The notes beneath the pieces are model-generated. The model saw only the letters and a list, made by a program, of their open reading frames with translations, ran no database searches and was not told the DNA's origin. DNA of 64,000 nucleotides, taken from positions 12,537,216-12,601,215 of the forward strand of contig NC_134433.1 of the NCBI RefSeq assembly GCF_030867145.1. Direction: 5' to 3'. This document shows, in pieces, positions 51,801 through 63,772 of this stretch. The DNA is from Opisthocomus hoazin (Eukaryota > Chordata > Aves > Opisthocomiformes > Opisthocomidae). How positions within the stretch are numbered: position 1 is the stretch's first letter; the number at the start of each line of letters is the position of its first letter. The position numbers were made by a program, and so were the translations under genes.

Positions 51801-54800
51801 GGTCTGGTGGCCGGGGGATGAGTCCCTTCAGCTTGGTCATTGGTGAATCTCTCACATAGTCGTTAACGTCGCAGCGCGTTTGGGCTGGGAGGAGTCATCT
51901 GGAGTGGTGGAGAGGCTGCGGGTGGTTTTGGCCTCTTCTGAAGAGCCTCCTTGCTGAAGCCAGCTGTTTTTCTCACAGCTACGCACCAGTGACCAGAGAG
52001 AACATCGAGGTGAAGGAGGGAGCTGCAACAGAAGTGGATTTCTCCTTGCAGCCAACTGTAATGCCACCAGCTCTTAACGTCACACAGCTCACAGCAACGC
52101 CTGCTCCTGTCTCTACCATCACGCCCACCCCCGTGCAGGCAGAGGCCCCAAGCCCAACTTCTCTCCATCAGCCTGTCCAGCCTGTGGACTTCCGCCACCA
52201 TCACTTCTCAGACATGGAGATCTTTCTGCGGCGGTACGCCAACGAGTACCCCAACATAACGCGACTCTACTCCGTGGGCAAGTCGGTGGAGCTGCGGGAG
52301 CTCTACGTAATGGAGATCTCTGACAACCCTGGCGTCCATGAAGCAGGTAAAGTGGGAAATCAATTTAGTGAGGCACTAGTGACAGACCCTTTGCTTTGGG
52401 AGACTCTGTGGGCAGAGCAAAAAGGAGCATAGAGCTGGCACCTGTCTGAAGAGAGACTGAGCTGCAGTGTCCTTTCTAAGAAGTCCAGGTGCCGCGGGTG
52501 GCACTACCGTGGGTTAAAGATGCGTTGCTGGGGGCATCTACACTGCTCGTGGAGCTCTGGGGACAGAAGGACCAAGGGCCTTCCCTGAAACAATGTTTGT
52601 TGGTTTTGGTGTTGTGGAAGCAGAAGGGTAAATTTTAGGTAAATGCCCTCCAGCCCTGCAGAAAGGCCTGAGGGAGCAATGCTTGGGGTGGTGAGATGTC
52701 TCCGAGCTTTAATGTAAGTGGGTGTAATTGTTTCTTTGGTGTGGCCATGTGTCTGCAGGTGAGCCGGAGTTCAAGTACATCGGTAACATGCATGGGAATG
52801 AAGTTGTGGGGCGAGAGCTTCTCCTCAACCTCATCGAGTACCTCTGCAAGAACTTTGACACAGATCCAGAAGTGACTAACCTGGTCCGGAGCACGCGGAT
52901 CCACATCATGCCATCCATGAACCCTGATGGCTATGAGAAGTCCCAGGAAGGTATTGCTGTCTGCGTTGAAACACCTATGGGGTTTCTACTTCTGAGAACA
53001 AGCCTTTGGGTTCATGGTACCTCTCTGAAAAATCTGGAAGCCTCGCTGGAGCAGAAGTGCTCTCCACACAGGGAGGCTGGGAAGGGGCTTGGTGTGTTCT
53101 GTGGGGTGAGTTGGTGGACCCTGCACTGCAGGATATGAGAGGTCGACTGATGGAAGCTGTTGGAGGGAGCTCTTAGCTTCAGCAGTGCTGCATGCTGCCC
53201 CTGTTCGGGTCCCCTTATGGTTTGTGGCTATCCCAAGACTTATTTTAAAAAAAGACATTCCTTTGACACAGCTCATACTTGCTGTGCTTGGGTCCATGCT
53301 CTTAGTAACGTGTGATGTGGAAGCCAGGCCGTCTGCAGAGCACTTGTCCAAGGATAATACAGACTTTTCTCGTGACGTTGAAATTGGCAAAAACATCCTT
53401 CAGGGAAGTCCTTAAAACTGCATGGCTCTTGCAGATTGGCAGAGCAAAGTCTGTCCAGAAGGATTTTCTGGAAGCACAGCTCTGCCTGGGTTTAACAAAG
53501 AACTTGTCCGGCTGGTTTGAGAAGGTGAGCTCTGAGGTTTCTGCGGTCGTGGCGTCCGCCTGCTGGGATTGTTCATGGTTCACTGCCTTGCTGCTAGCTG
53601 TGGTCTGCCTGGCACTGAGAGCCTGTGCAAACACCTGCAGAAGGGGCCCCCGGACACCTCTGTGCGCAGAGCAGGCCTCTTGCTGGAGGAGAGCCTGTGG
53701 GGGTCCTGTCGCTCTGCGGTGTAGGGAGGCAGCACTGTTGTCCTCTCTGCTGTTATCCATTGATAGTTGTAAGCTCTGTAGTAAGAGGATGAAGCCTCTG
53801 CACCAAAGTGGGAACTTGCATAGGGTGCAGGCTTGAACATGTGTTTAATTTTCAGGAGACAGAGGAGGTACTGTTGGCAGAAACAACAGCAACAACTACG
53901 ACCTGAACCGGAACTTCCCAGATCAGTTCTTCCAAGTGGCAGACCCTCCGCAGCCCGAAACTCTCGCTGTCATGACCTGGTTAAAGAATTACCCATTCGT
54001 GCTCTCGGCAAACCTGCACGGAGGTATGGCAGCCAAACTGAGCTCCTTCCTCTGCGCTGAGGTTCCAGGGATGGGAGTTTGCAGGGGTATCTGCACAGCA
54101 TTTTAGGTGTGAACTGAGGAGCTCTTGTAGAGAGCTCTCTGCCCTTGGCATTGCCGTGAAATGATGTGAGCGAAGGCAGCCACGTTCCTGCAACAGGGGT
54201 AAGGCTGTTCGCAAGGGGCCTACACAAAGAGTAAATCAACCCTTTTGTTCGTGCTGCTGGAAGATGGATCAGAAGCTGGAAGCAGAGGGTGGCAACCATG
54301 TCCCCGAGCACTTTTGCAGGGAGTTGAAGAGGCTACTGGGAGGATCCCAACCACTTCCCTGAGGAGAGCCCGTGGGGAGTACCTAGCACACTGCCCGCGG
54401 GGAGCTGGGGGTGGACTCTCTTGTCAGCCGTTGCTCAGCGGCTGGGTCTGGGAACACGGTGTAGTGCTGCGGCTGCTAAAGGCTTCATAGTATTTATAAA
54501 GTGAAGGGGACAAGATGTAATCCTGAGGGTTCCCTGCCTTGAGTCACAGCAGCTTTCATAGTTCCGCCAGGCAATTTAATTATCTTTTTGGAGTGATCTA
54601 GATGAAGTCTCTGTGTTACAGTTTATTCCCTAGACAGTTTGTCCGCTGGCTTGTAGCTGCGGTAGCTCGCAGGTGGTTGCTTTGTGCTAGCGTGTTTAAT
54701 TTTGTAGTGGAGAAGTACGGTGTGTGGGTACGAGGGAGCCGGCAGTGCTCCAGCAGCGGTGGTGTCTGGGGTTCCACAGTGCTATTAGTGCAGCCTGCTT

Positions 54801-57800
54801 AGGGAAAGCTTCAGTAAGCCAAAGATTTTATAATTTGACAGTGCTTGCAATAAACTCCAAAAGGGTGAAAAACTACAGTAGTCAGGCCAAGGGCACCCTG
54901 CATGATCTAGGAAATTCCTCCCTTTACTTTCTCTCCTCTGTGAAAGTGATTATTATGAGGTTGTGCTCATCCCTCCTGCATGTAAGAGTCAAACCTTTGA
55001 TGTGTCGAGGCTTGGGTTCACCTTCCCAGCTGGGTGTGGTCTTATCTCTCCCTATGCTTTTGTTGCCTCTTCTATCCCCTGGGCTTAATGCTTTGTTTAA
55101 TGCCAAGTCTTGAGAAACAGAAGACTTGGCACTCTTTGGAGAAAAAGAAAAACGTCCCCTATTGGGCTGAGGGATCGTTTGGAAACGTGCAAGTACGAGT
55201 CAAAGCTTGTTTCCCCTGCAGGTTCTCTGGTGGTTAATTACCCCTTTGATGACGATGAGCAAGGAATAGCCATATACAGTAAATCCCCAGACGATGCTGT
55301 GTTTCAGCAGCTGGCGCTTTCCTACTCCAAGGTAAAGCTCTAACAGGAAAACAGGCGCGTCCTGCTGACTTCACTCCCGATGCTGCCGGGAGCCTCGCGG
55401 GCGGCTGGTGGGCGAGGACGCAGGTGCTGCGGGTGCCTGGTGTTGTCAGGCACAGCGGAAGGCTCCTGCGGGAGGCTGTCGTGCCATGAGTGGGTGTCCA
55501 GCGTGTTCTGTCTGCAGGCACTGCCGGAGGAGCGCTCTGTGCAGGCACGGGGCCGCACGCGCTGAAGGGTGGTAGAAAATGCCGAAAACACGGGCTGGGA
55601 GGAGAGCAAGGGTGTCTGTGGGTTGGGGTGGGTGTGGGTGCAGTCTGTCTGTGCTGCAGCTGTACGTGCATGCCTACGTGCACCTCTCGTTTTGGTAAGC
55701 CCAAGTGTGTGACTAATGTTAGAACAGAAGTGCCAGTGGCTGTAGAGTGCAGAGACTCAGCTTCACATGTTGCATCTTGTTTGTAGGAAAACACAAAGAT
55801 GTATCAGGGAAGCCCTTGTAAGGACATGTACCCCACCGAGTACTTCCCGCATGGCATCACTAATGGAGCTCAGTGGTACAACGTTCCAGGTAAAGTAGAC
55901 CTTAAATCTCGTGCACTGTTTATCCTCCAAGTCAATGCATGGGCAGATTAAACAATTTAGTCTGATCGGTCACAAACTCTGCGTTGGTCAGCCCAGGTTA
56001 CTGCAACTCAGATTTTTTTATAACCTCTTAAATAATGTACCCAGATAAAGTTACTCCTGAGGGAAGGAATTTATAGTGTAGTTTTTCTGGCTATTAGCAA
56101 AATAGTTTCATAGAATTTTACAGCAGTGTATTAGCATGAAAGGTATTTACAAGAAGGATGGTTACTTGTCTGCTATTTTGGCATCTCTTTGAAGCTTGAC
56201 TCTCATCCTGTGTAAAAGCCTTCCTTCTTCAGCTATAAAATGCATGCTGTAGTTTGTACTACATCTTTCTCTACTATCTGATTTTTATTTTTTATTTTTT
56301 TTCCTTGAGCTGTGATACAATTGCCTTCAGGAGACCTTGTCAAAATTTTTTTTACGTTCCTGTTGTAGGTGGGATGCAGGACTGGAATTACTTACACACA
56401 AACTGCTTTGAAGTGACCATTGAGTTGGGCTGTGTGAAATATCCAAAAGCTGAGGAGCTGCCGAAGTACTGGGAGCAGAATCGCCGATCTCTCCTCCAGT
56501 TCATGAAACAGGTGAGACACCTTGACCCCGAACAATTGTGTGAGCTGCCTCTGGGGTTTGCATGAGATGTGCCAGAATGAACAGGCTAATCTGTGGGCTG
56601 AAGCAACTGGCTTCCCGACCAGACTGGGTACCTGCTCCACAGAAATCACACCCATGAGAACAAGTCTCGACGACTCTTCTCCCCTCCTCACCATACCATA
56701 CCAAAAATCTGTATGGAAGCAGCAGCCAGGTGATGGAGGTGTGGGTTCTTTATCTACCACTATCTTGGTTTTCCCTAGGCTGGAGTGGCCTTTATGTGCT
56801 GTTCCCATCTGAGTCTGGGCTGGTGGTAGTGCTGTGCACCTGGGGCGTGCAAACAAGGGTGTGGAGCAACGAGTGCTGTGGTGGCACCCTGAGCCAAACA
56901 ATTGCTCATTGTACTCATCAGGTGATCTTTGTCCACGCCAGCTGCTGGCGAGTCTAACCTGAAGCCTTTTGGAACATGCTGCTGCCCTGGGAATGCTGAA
57001 CCTCATGGGCTGGGAGCTGGTGGACCTGGGTCTGGGTGCTCCCACTGTGGTGTGTGGGGTGGGAAGCAGAGCAGGGGCTGGCACTCAGCAGGGCTCCGGG
57101 TCTGTGTTCAGGTTCACCGTGGCGTCCGGGGATTTGTGCTGGATGCCGTGGATGGAAGGGGCATTCTCAACGCCACCATCAGCGTTGCTGACATCAACCA
57201 CCCGGTGACCACCTACAAGGATGGAGACTACTGGCGCCTCTTGGTCCAGGGGACGTACGAAATCACAGCGTCTGCCCGAGGGTGAGCGAGCCACGGCACA
57301 AGGAGCAAACAGCTGCACAACTGACTTCCCAGTCAGGAGCAGTCCCTTCGCCTCTGCCTACAGCAGATGTGGGCATGGGCGTTTCTCTGCCCTCTGGCCT
57401 GTGCAGAGTTAGCAATGTGATCGTACCCTGATGTCAATGACGGCTTACCTGGTGTTGGTTGTACTGTCCACATCTTCCCTTGTTTGGAGGTGGTCTGGGG
57501 AAGGAGTGGATAACTTAGTGTCTTTAGGGGAAAATCTCTTGCACGCAGCTGCCCACAGAAATGACTTCATCTCTTCAACCGCTGCCAAAACCTTTGGGTT
57601 AAAGCAGCCTGACGTCTTGTCCTGCCAGTGTGCCACGTAACCCTGCAATACCTGAGCCAAATGTAGCTCAGCGCCATGTTGGGCCCTGAGCTGCTCCCTG
57701 TCCTCCTGCCATTGCCATGTCCCTTTTGAAGTGGCCTTGCTCTTTGTTTTTATGCTTCTCACTTTTGGCTGGGGAGCAGTAGCAGTCCCGTGTGATTGTC

Positions 57801-60800
57801 TGGTCAGGAAGGGGGGTGGCTTGTGTGCGGGCTTGAGCTGCTGACGTTTCCTTGTGCCTTCTCTTCCCTGGGTAGGTATGATCCAGTCACTAAGACGGTG
57901 GAAGTTGGCAGCAAAGGTGGGGTGCAAGTCAACTTCACTCTTTCACGGACAGACACCAAAATGGAGGAGGGGAAGGTGCCAGTCCTGAACACCCCAGACA
58001 CCAGCGACCCCAACAAGAAGGAGTTTGAGACCCTAATCAAAGACCTGTCTGTTGAGAACGGCCTGGAGCGCTTCCTGCTTACTTCCTCGGGGGATGTCGC
58101 TCCTTACCGATACCACCCTTACAAGGACCTCTCCGAGTTCCTCCGAGCCCTCTACCTGAACTACCCGCATATCACAAATCTCACCAGGTGATAGCTCAAA
58201 GCAGCAGTGCTCAGCTCCTCCCTAAGCAGCAGCCTGTGGGAGGGAAGTAGTGAAACGATGAACCACGAACACAGTCCCTCCCCTTCCCTACGCTCCCCGA
58301 GTTCGAGGGAGCCCCACATGTCAGGGCACGGCGGCAGAGCGCTGGCTGCCAGGACTTGCAGATGCACCCATGTGCTTTTTCCCAAGACATCATTTCACTG
58401 ACTTAAACCTGGGGTGCAGTTGGTTCCCTGGGGGTGCCTGGGACTGGCGATGTTCCCAGCGTTGATATCCCAGGCTGGTGCAAATGTCTCTGTTCCACAC
58501 TCTCCATTTCCTCCATTTTCCAAATCCTTTCTGACATCCACCTTGCTAAAGAGTCCCCAGCGAAAGTGATCAAATTTGACTTGCAAATCTCAGATGCCTT
58601 TTTTGATTGTCTGCCTTCAGATTTTAATTCAATTGTGCGAGACGTGTTTGAGTTAGCTTGCCCAGAGCCAAGGTCTCTGCCCTCCCGCAGGAGACCAGCT
58701 GTCTGCAGTCCTCTGCTTTCTTTTGTGACCTGCAGCGCTTACCCTCTGTCAGCTTTGGAAAGCACAAATCTCTTTGTCCCAGGACCTCATTTGCTTGTTG
58801 TTACCAGGCACAACATGCTCATGTGCTGTCCCCGCCGGTGCCAAGGCTGCTTTTCTGATCTGTAGCCTCTATTGTCCGGCCAGTTGCATCAGCCCTGATT
58901 GTGTTCCCTGCTTTGCTTGCATTCAGTTTGCTAACTTTATGGCATGACTGTAGCAACAATTTCTGCATTACTGGAAATAGGCCTGCTTTTGTCCTCTAAT
59001 CTGGGTGCTTTGTAAGTTAGTTTGATGTCCAGATGTGTTGCGCTCCAAAGAAACAAAAATCAAAACCAAACCAACACTGGGAGCGCAGTGTATGACATGT
59101 AGAGTGACGTTATAGGCATATAGAGATGTATGGATTATTGGGTGTCTTGTACAGCTGGACCTCCATGCGTTCTTACACAGATGCTTGTGTTCAAACTGAT
59201 GCTTGTTGTGAATTTGGCTCAGCGCTGCTGCAAATCTTCTCTCATGATGCGCTTGTGTTTCGTGTGCTGCTTGTCTTTGCAGCCTCCTCATGGAGGCTGG
59301 CAGCAGTTCCTTTCCACACCGGGATTTCTCCGTAAGGCCGGGCTAGGGGTGCGGCTCTGTTTCTCAGCTGACGCTCTGGCTTCTCATCTCTTGGCAGTTT
59401 GGGTCAGAGCGTCGAGTTCCGTCAGATCTGGTCGCTTGAAATCTCCAACAAGCCCAACCAGTCTGAGCCTGAGGAGCCGAAGATCCGCTTTGTTGCTGGT
59501 ATTCATGGAAACGCTCCCGTTGGTACAGAGCTGCTCCTGGCACTGGCAGAATTCCTCTGCATGAACTACAAGAAGAACGCTGCTGTTACAAAGGTGAGAA
59601 GCCAATGCGAGGGACCATCTTGGAGCCCTCCAGTTACATCCTGAGAAGACGGTGCTCACTGGGAGAGACTTGTCTTGTTAACAGGAGCTTGTGGGTTGCA
59701 GCGATCCCACGCATAATGGGGAGGTGGTGTGAAATCCACGGGGCCAGTGGGAACCTCTGACTGCTGATAGCAATATAAGCAGCAGTTCCTAGGATGCGAC
59801 CCAGGCAAATGAAAGATACAGAGAATGAACCCTACTGAATGCACTTTATGTACTGTTTCTCTTTCTTTTGTGCAGCTGATTGACCGAACACGGATTGTGA
59901 TTGTGCCTTCCCTGAATCCAGACGGACGTGAGATCGCGCAGGAGAGGGGCTGCACATCGAAGATAGGCCAGACTAACGCTCACGGCAGAGACCTGGACAC
60001 AGACTTCACAAGTAAAGGAAACTAAGCAAAGTGATGTGTAGTGTCCCTGTAGAAATGCAGGCTGCTGTCGAAGCCTGCTCACTGCTCTAGGGTTGGGAGT
60101 AGTCATCTGGTTACAGGGTCTGCCTGTAAAGACAGCAGCCGTGGAGCCCAGGCAGCAACAGCTGCTGGGAAGCTTCAAAGCTTGGATCCCCCTCACAGAT
60201 GGTAATTTGCAGTCCCTTATTTGCAAGGAAAAGATGAAGCAGAGTTCTTCAGGAATAGTTCAGAGGTCAGACAACACCGAATGTATTTTTCCTGTTAATT
60301 GATTTCTTTCAACCCAGTGCCCTCTGTTCGTGCTCCCTGGAAACAGTCTCCTTTTTTCATACTTTGCTGGTTTCCACGGAACTGCCTGCTGTATCCATAG
60401 CACTGTATCGGTGCTGTGCCCACCCTTCCTGGGGACAAAGTGTGGTCTCTGGCCAGGTTTGTCTGGGATCATCCCAAATACTTTCTTAAGAAAATGTCAG
60501 TTCAGTGACATTGAGGAGAGCAAACACACACGAAAAACCGTCTGCATCACAAGAGTAAACAGCTTGGGGAAACAGCGATGTGTCATGTTTGTTTAGCTTC
60601 GCAGATGAATTTCCCCCATGGGGAGTGTGGATTAGGTGCTCTACTTGATGTCAGGTGCATCTGCTGAAATCTAACAAATACCTTTTAATATATGCAGCGG
60701 GCTTAATTTCAGTCATAAACAATGTTCTTCTGCTGGCCTGTCAAACAGCGGAGGAAACTGTTGTCAGTTCCCTCTTCTATTTGTTGTTCTGCTTTACAGG

Positions 60801-63772
60801 CAATTACTCCCGGTACTCGGGGACGCGAGAGCCTGAGACCAAAGCCATCATAGAGAGCTTGATATTGAAGCAGGATTTCAGCCTCTCTGTTGCGCTCGAT
60901 GGAGGATCTCTGCTTGTCACTTACCCGTATGATAAGCCGGCGCAGACAGGTATAACTAACTCCTCTGGGACCTTGCACGCACAGTGACCCTCAGGCTGTC
61001 TCTGCAGAAGTTCATGTGACCGCATGGTGTAAGAGCTTTTTGTGCTGGTGGTGTTCTGTAGCCGCCTTTTGTGTTCAGCCCTTTGTATGTGGAGTTGACA
61101 GTCTAAAGTAAAGCTATCAAACCTCACAGGATTCAGCTAGAGATCAGAACACTTACCATTTCTGTTCCTGCAACAGTATTTCAACCTTTCCATTGCCAAA
61201 GCCAGTATAAACTCAGATTTGATACCACCCCTCAGTGTCAGAGGAAACCTGGAATGCCTCTGAAACAATGTGTGTTGCTGTTTAGTACAGGGTCATGGAG
61301 GTAGAATGGGAATCTGCCCCCCCAGTGAATAAGGAGTTGCGCTCTGAAAGTCTCACTTTTCTCTTTGTAGTCGAGAACAAAGAAACACTGAAGCATTTGG
61401 CATCTCTGTATGCAAACAATCATCCACTGATGCATTTGGGCCAGCCAGGCTGTCCAAATAAGTCAGGTACGTTTGGTTGAAGCCTTGAACCCCCTGTCAG
61501 CTACTGCTAGACGCTGCTAGGAGCAGGTCTGTCTGACGGCTGTGTTCTTGCTCCTGCAGATGAGAATATTCCTGGCGGTGTGATCCGTGGCTCTGAATGG
61601 CACAGTCACTTGGGAAGCATGAAGGTACTTCTTCACGGCACAAGGCTTTCCACCTCTGCTAAACCAGCATTAAAAAGCATGTTTGTTCTGATATCTGGGC
61701 AAAACTGCCCCACCTCCAGCTGCACTTTGCAAAGCTTTACAAATACCACCTCTCTTGTTGTAACTGTGGTTTTGGTTTTTGCAGGATTTCAGCGTTACGT
61801 TTGGTCGTTGTCCTGAGATCACTGTTTATACCAGCTGCTGTTACTTCCCGAGCGCAGGGCAGCTTCCTGGCCTGTGGGCAGACCACAGGAAATCTCTCCT
61901 TAGCATGCTCGTGGAGGTGAGCCGCAGTCTGTGGAAGGAAATTCTGGCAACAAGGGCCGAGTGGGGAGAGGAAGAGAGCAGTGTGGAGAGTCTTTGTGTT
62001 TTTATTGGTGCTGTGCAATTACAGACAGTCAAAATTTAGTCTGCGTGAGGAATGGAGTGAACAGAGGGAGCAAGTGACCAGGAAATGTGTTGACATGAGA
62101 GTTAAACATCTGTGCTGGTTTGCCTTGTGGTGGGCTGAGCAGTCCTTGCAGTATTGTACACTTTTTATTTATTATGAGAGTCGGGGATGGAGAGTGGGCT
62201 GTATTTTGAGGGGAGGATTAGATCGTCTTTTAGTCACAAACGTGCCATATCCTTGGATGTGAACATGAAGTGTTTGAAATGCTTTATTTCAGGTTCATAA
62301 GGGAGTCCATGGGTTTGTCCAAGACAAGAGTGGCAAGGCAATTTCTAAAGCTACCATCGTTCTTAATGAAGGTTTGAGGGTCTGTACTAAGGAAGGTGGT
62401 TATTTCCATGTGCTGTTGGCTCCAGGTTTGCATAACATCAATGCGATAGCCGACGGGTACCAGCAGAAACATGTCAAGGTATGTGGATGTCTGTACTGGA
62501 GATTGTCCCCCCGCTCCATGTACTGTCCCCCCTGTTTGAGCTCAGCCTTGTTGGCTGTGTTTAGCTGCTGATTATGTGCCCAGGGTAGCTGATTTCTGCC
62601 TTGATAGAATGGATGGAGAAGAATTTCCATGACAGCCGGGTGGTTTTGGGCAGTAGCTTCTCTTTCCGTTGCACTTGTCTTTGGCATCTACCTGGTCCTG
62701 CCCTGGTCAGCAAGTGCCTCTCTTGTCTGGACACGTAGGAGAGGTGCAAGCTTTGAGTCTGAGCTCTAATGTCTTTTTCTGCAGGTCTTTGTACGTCATG
62801 ATGCGCCCAGCTCTGTGCTCATTGTTTTTGACACGGAAAACAGGATATTTGGTCTGCCGAGGGAGCTGGTTGTGACTGTTGCAGGTAAAGTGACACTCTT
62901 GATCAAAGCTTTGAGCTTTGCTTTCTGTACTGGTTCATGCTGACAGGGACCCTTCACTGAACTGGAAAAGTAGCCTGCAGACTTAAACCGTCCCCTGCTT
63001 TCCCTCCTGAACACGTGCTTGTCCTTGCGAACTGGTCCAACAACCCTTGGGTCTGGTGATGCTGGGCTGGCAGGTGGGAGAGAGGGAGGAAGTAAAGAGC
63101 ATTGCAGGGGTCTGAAGGGTTCAGAACGGATTTTGGGCTGCCTGGAATGGGGAGAGCCTGTTCGTGCGTAGAGCTGGGACCTAGGAAGTCTAGCTTCTAC
63201 CCCAAGGTTTCTTTTGAGTGCTGTGGCACCAGGTAAGCGTTAAGAGATTTTTATTATTATTGAGGTGGCAGCTGCTGGGAGGCTTGGAGTTTATACCCAG
63301 TGGTCTGCAGAGGAGCTCAGTGATGCTATCCTGGATTGCAAGCACAGAAAATAAAGCTAGTGCAGTGCTGCTCTGGGGCAGCTCTCTCTCATGGCATGTT
63401 TCCTGTGGCCGAAGGAGGGAGGAGGAGGGTCACAGGGAAGTGAGGAAAGTGATTGTGACTGTAGAAGGGAAGAGAGATGGTGGCAAGCCTAGGAGCCTCT
63501 GGGCTGGGGGAACATGGTGTTAACTTGAATGTCTTCTCTCTGCAGGTGCAAGTATGTCTGCTCTGGTCCTCACCGCCTGTATCATCTGGTGTGTCTGCTC
63601 AATAAAGTCCAACAGACACAAGGATGGCTTCCACCGCCTCCGGCAGCACCACGACGATTACGAGGACGAAATCCGCATGATGTCCACTGGCTCAAAGAAG
63701 TCCCTCCTGAGCCATGAATTCCAGGATGAAACAGACACTGAAGAAGAAACATTGTACTCCAGCAAGCACTGA
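39156..63772 (+). CDS. CPD: Carboxypeptidase D, 21 coding exons, 1364 aa
   Basis: CPD is a type I membrane metallocarboxypeptidase (M14, N/E subfamily) cycling between trans-Golgi network and surface. It removes C-terminal Lys/Arg after furin-type cleavage; in ducks it is known as gp180, the attachment receptor for duck hepatitis B virus. Exons: 39156-39835, 42307-42554, 50308-50450, 51207-51376, 51979-52346, 52759-52950, 53856-54023, 55222-55331, 55787-55889, 56369-56511, 57112-57281, 57876-58187, 59398-59593, 59876-60011, 60800-60949, 61371-61466, 61560-61624, 61785-61916, 62293-62478, 62785-62884, 63546-63772. They total 4095 nt, all GT-AG and in frame. Signal peptide 1 to about 32. Domain I: His123, Glu126, His235, catalytic Glu328. 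Domain II: His548, Glu551, His655, Glu746. Domain III: His972 but Ala975, Asp1080 and Tyr1165, so inactive. A transthyretin-like fold follows each. Membrane span about 1293-1308, then an acidic tail. The human protein is 1380 aa from memory. Confidence 0.97.
39836..42306. other. CPD intron 1
   Basis: The first 300 bases belong to the CpG island; the rest is ordinary, with an A13 run near 41340 and a polypyrimidine tract of TTC repeats before the exon 2 acceptor. No other gene is seen. Confidence 0.7.
42307..42554 (+). CDS. CPD: CPD exon 2 (residues 227-309)
   Basis: It encodes [20 protein letters not shown] with zinc ligand His235, then [20 protein letters not shown] and [13 protein letters not shown]. 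Acceptor CCCCAG, donor GTAAGC. It corresponds to exons 8 plus 9 of domain II. Confidence 0.96.
42555..50307. other. CPD intron 2 (7.8 kb), no other gene seen
   Basis: This is the longest CPD intron. Many short open frames occur on both strands, but none has family resemblance, and I see no tRNA, snoRNA box pair or intact repeat. Confidence 0.55.
50308..50450 (+). CDS. CPD: CPD exon 3 (residues 310-357)
   Basis: It encodes [20 protein letters not shown] followed by SCCKYP and ends LLTFIEK. Glu328 of TLEL is the catalytic base of domain I. Its length (143 nt) and phase equal those of exon 10. Confidence 0.96.
51207..51376 (+). CDS. CPD: CPD exon 4 (residues 358-413)
   Basis: It encodes [20 protein letters not shown] and continues to [14 protein letters not shown], the transthyretin-like domain of repeat I. 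It is 170 nt, phase 0 to 2, identical in length to exon 11. Confidence 0.96.
51979..52346 (+). CDS. CPD: CPD exon 5 (residues 414-536)
   Basis: It completes the first transthyretin-like domain ([20 protein letters not shown]), passes through a Thr/Pro/Ser-rich linker and starts domain II with [20 protein letters not shown] and [19 protein letters not shown]. Confidence 0.95.
52759..52950 (+). CDS. CPD: CPD exon 6 (residues 537-600)
   Basis: It encodes [20 protein letters not shown] with zinc ligands His548 and Glu551, and ends [15 protein letters not shown]. Acceptor GTCTGCAG, donor GTATTG. Confidence 0.96.
53856..54023 (+). CDS. CPD: CPD exon 7 (residues 601-656)
   Basis: It encodes [20 protein letters not shown] (substrate-binding Asn/Arg) and FPDQF, ending VLSANLHG with zinc ligand His655. 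Confidence 0.96.
55222..55331 (+). CDS. CPD: CPD exon 8 (residues 657-693)
   Basis: It encodes [20 protein letters not shown] and continues to [10 protein letters not shown]. The acceptor is CCCCTGCAG and the donor GTAAAG, phase 0. Confidence 0.96.
55787..55889 (+). CDS. CPD: CPD exon 9 (residues 694-727)
   Basis: It encodes [20 protein letters not shown] followed by [14 protein letters not shown]. Substrate-contact residues of domain II lie in GITNGAQWY. Confidence 0.95.
56369..56511 (+). CDS. CPD: CPD exon 10 (residues 728-775)
   Basis: It encodes [20 protein letters not shown] with catalytic Glu746, then [20 protein letters not shown], ending LLQFMKQ. It is 143 nt, the same as exon 3. 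Confidence 0.96.
57112..57281 (+). CDS. CPD: CPD exon 11 (residues 776-831)
   Basis: It encodes [40 protein letters not shown] and [14 protein letters not shown], the second transthyretin-like domain. It is 170 nt, the same as exon 4. Confidence 0.96.
57876..58187 (+). CDS. CPD: CPD exon 12 (residues 832-935)
   Basis: It starts [20 protein letters not shown], crosses a variable linker ([20 protein letters not shown]) and begins domain III with [20 protein letters not shown]. Donor GTGATA is a moderate match. Confidence 0.94.
58188..59397. other. CPD intron 12
   Basis: The 1.2-kb intron is without other genes as far as I can see. It ends in a CTTGGCAG acceptor. Confidence 0.6.
59398..59593 (+). 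CDS. CPD: CPD exon 13 (residues 936-1001)
   Basis: It encodes [20 protein letters not shown] and then [20 protein letters not shown]. The HxxE zinc motif is degraded to His972-x-x-Ala975, a hallmark of the inactive third domain. Confidence 0.96.
59876..60011 (+). CDS. CPD: CPD exon 14 (residues 1002-1046)
   Basis: It encodes [20 protein letters not shown] and continues to INAHGRDLD-like [13 protein letters not shown] plus one base. Acceptor TTTTGTGCAG, donor GTAAAG. Confidence 0.95.
60800..60949 (+). CDS. CPD: CPD exon 15 (residues 1047-1096)
   Basis: It starts [20 protein letters not shown], about six residues longer than the mammalian junction as I remember it, and reaches [19 protein letters not shown]. 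Asp1080 replaces the second zinc His. Confidence 0.93.
61371..61466 (+). CDS. CPD: CPD exon 16 (residues 1097-1128)
   Basis: It encodes [20 protein letters not shown] and [12 protein letters not shown] plus one base. Acceptor CTCTTTGTAG, donor GTACGT. Confidence 0.95.
61560..61624 (+). CDS. CPD: CPD exon 17 (residues 1129-1150)
   Basis: The smallest CPD coding exon (65 nt). It encodes [20 protein letters not shown] and MK. It was placed by phase and by the family collinearity. Confidence 0.94.
61785..61916 (+). CDS. CPD: CPD exon 18 (residues 1151-1194)
   Basis: It encodes [20 protein letters not shown] and continues to LLSMLVE. Tyr1165 takes the place of the catalytic Glu of domains I and II. 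Confidence 0.95.
62293..62478 (+). CDS. CPD: CPD exon 19 (residues 1195-1256)
   Basis: It encodes [20 protein letters not shown] and [20 protein letters not shown] plus VK, the third transthyretin-like domain. Confidence 0.95.
62785..62884 (+). CDS. CPD: CPD exon 20 (residues 1257-1289)
   Basis: It encodes [20 protein letters not shown] and [13 protein letters not shown] plus one base. It is the juxtamembrane end of the lumenal part. Confidence 0.95.
63546..63772 (+). CDS. CPD: CPD exon 21 (residues 1290-1364 and stop)
   Basis: It encodes the membrane segment [16 protein letters not shown], then a tail of about 56 residues including [29 protein letters not shown] and the acidic cluster [15 protein letters not shown]. 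Cysteines at the membrane edge are candidate palmitoylation sites, and the acidic Ser/Thr cluster fits casein kinase 2 and trans-Golgi retrieval known for CPD. Stop TGA at 63770-63772. Confidence 0.96.
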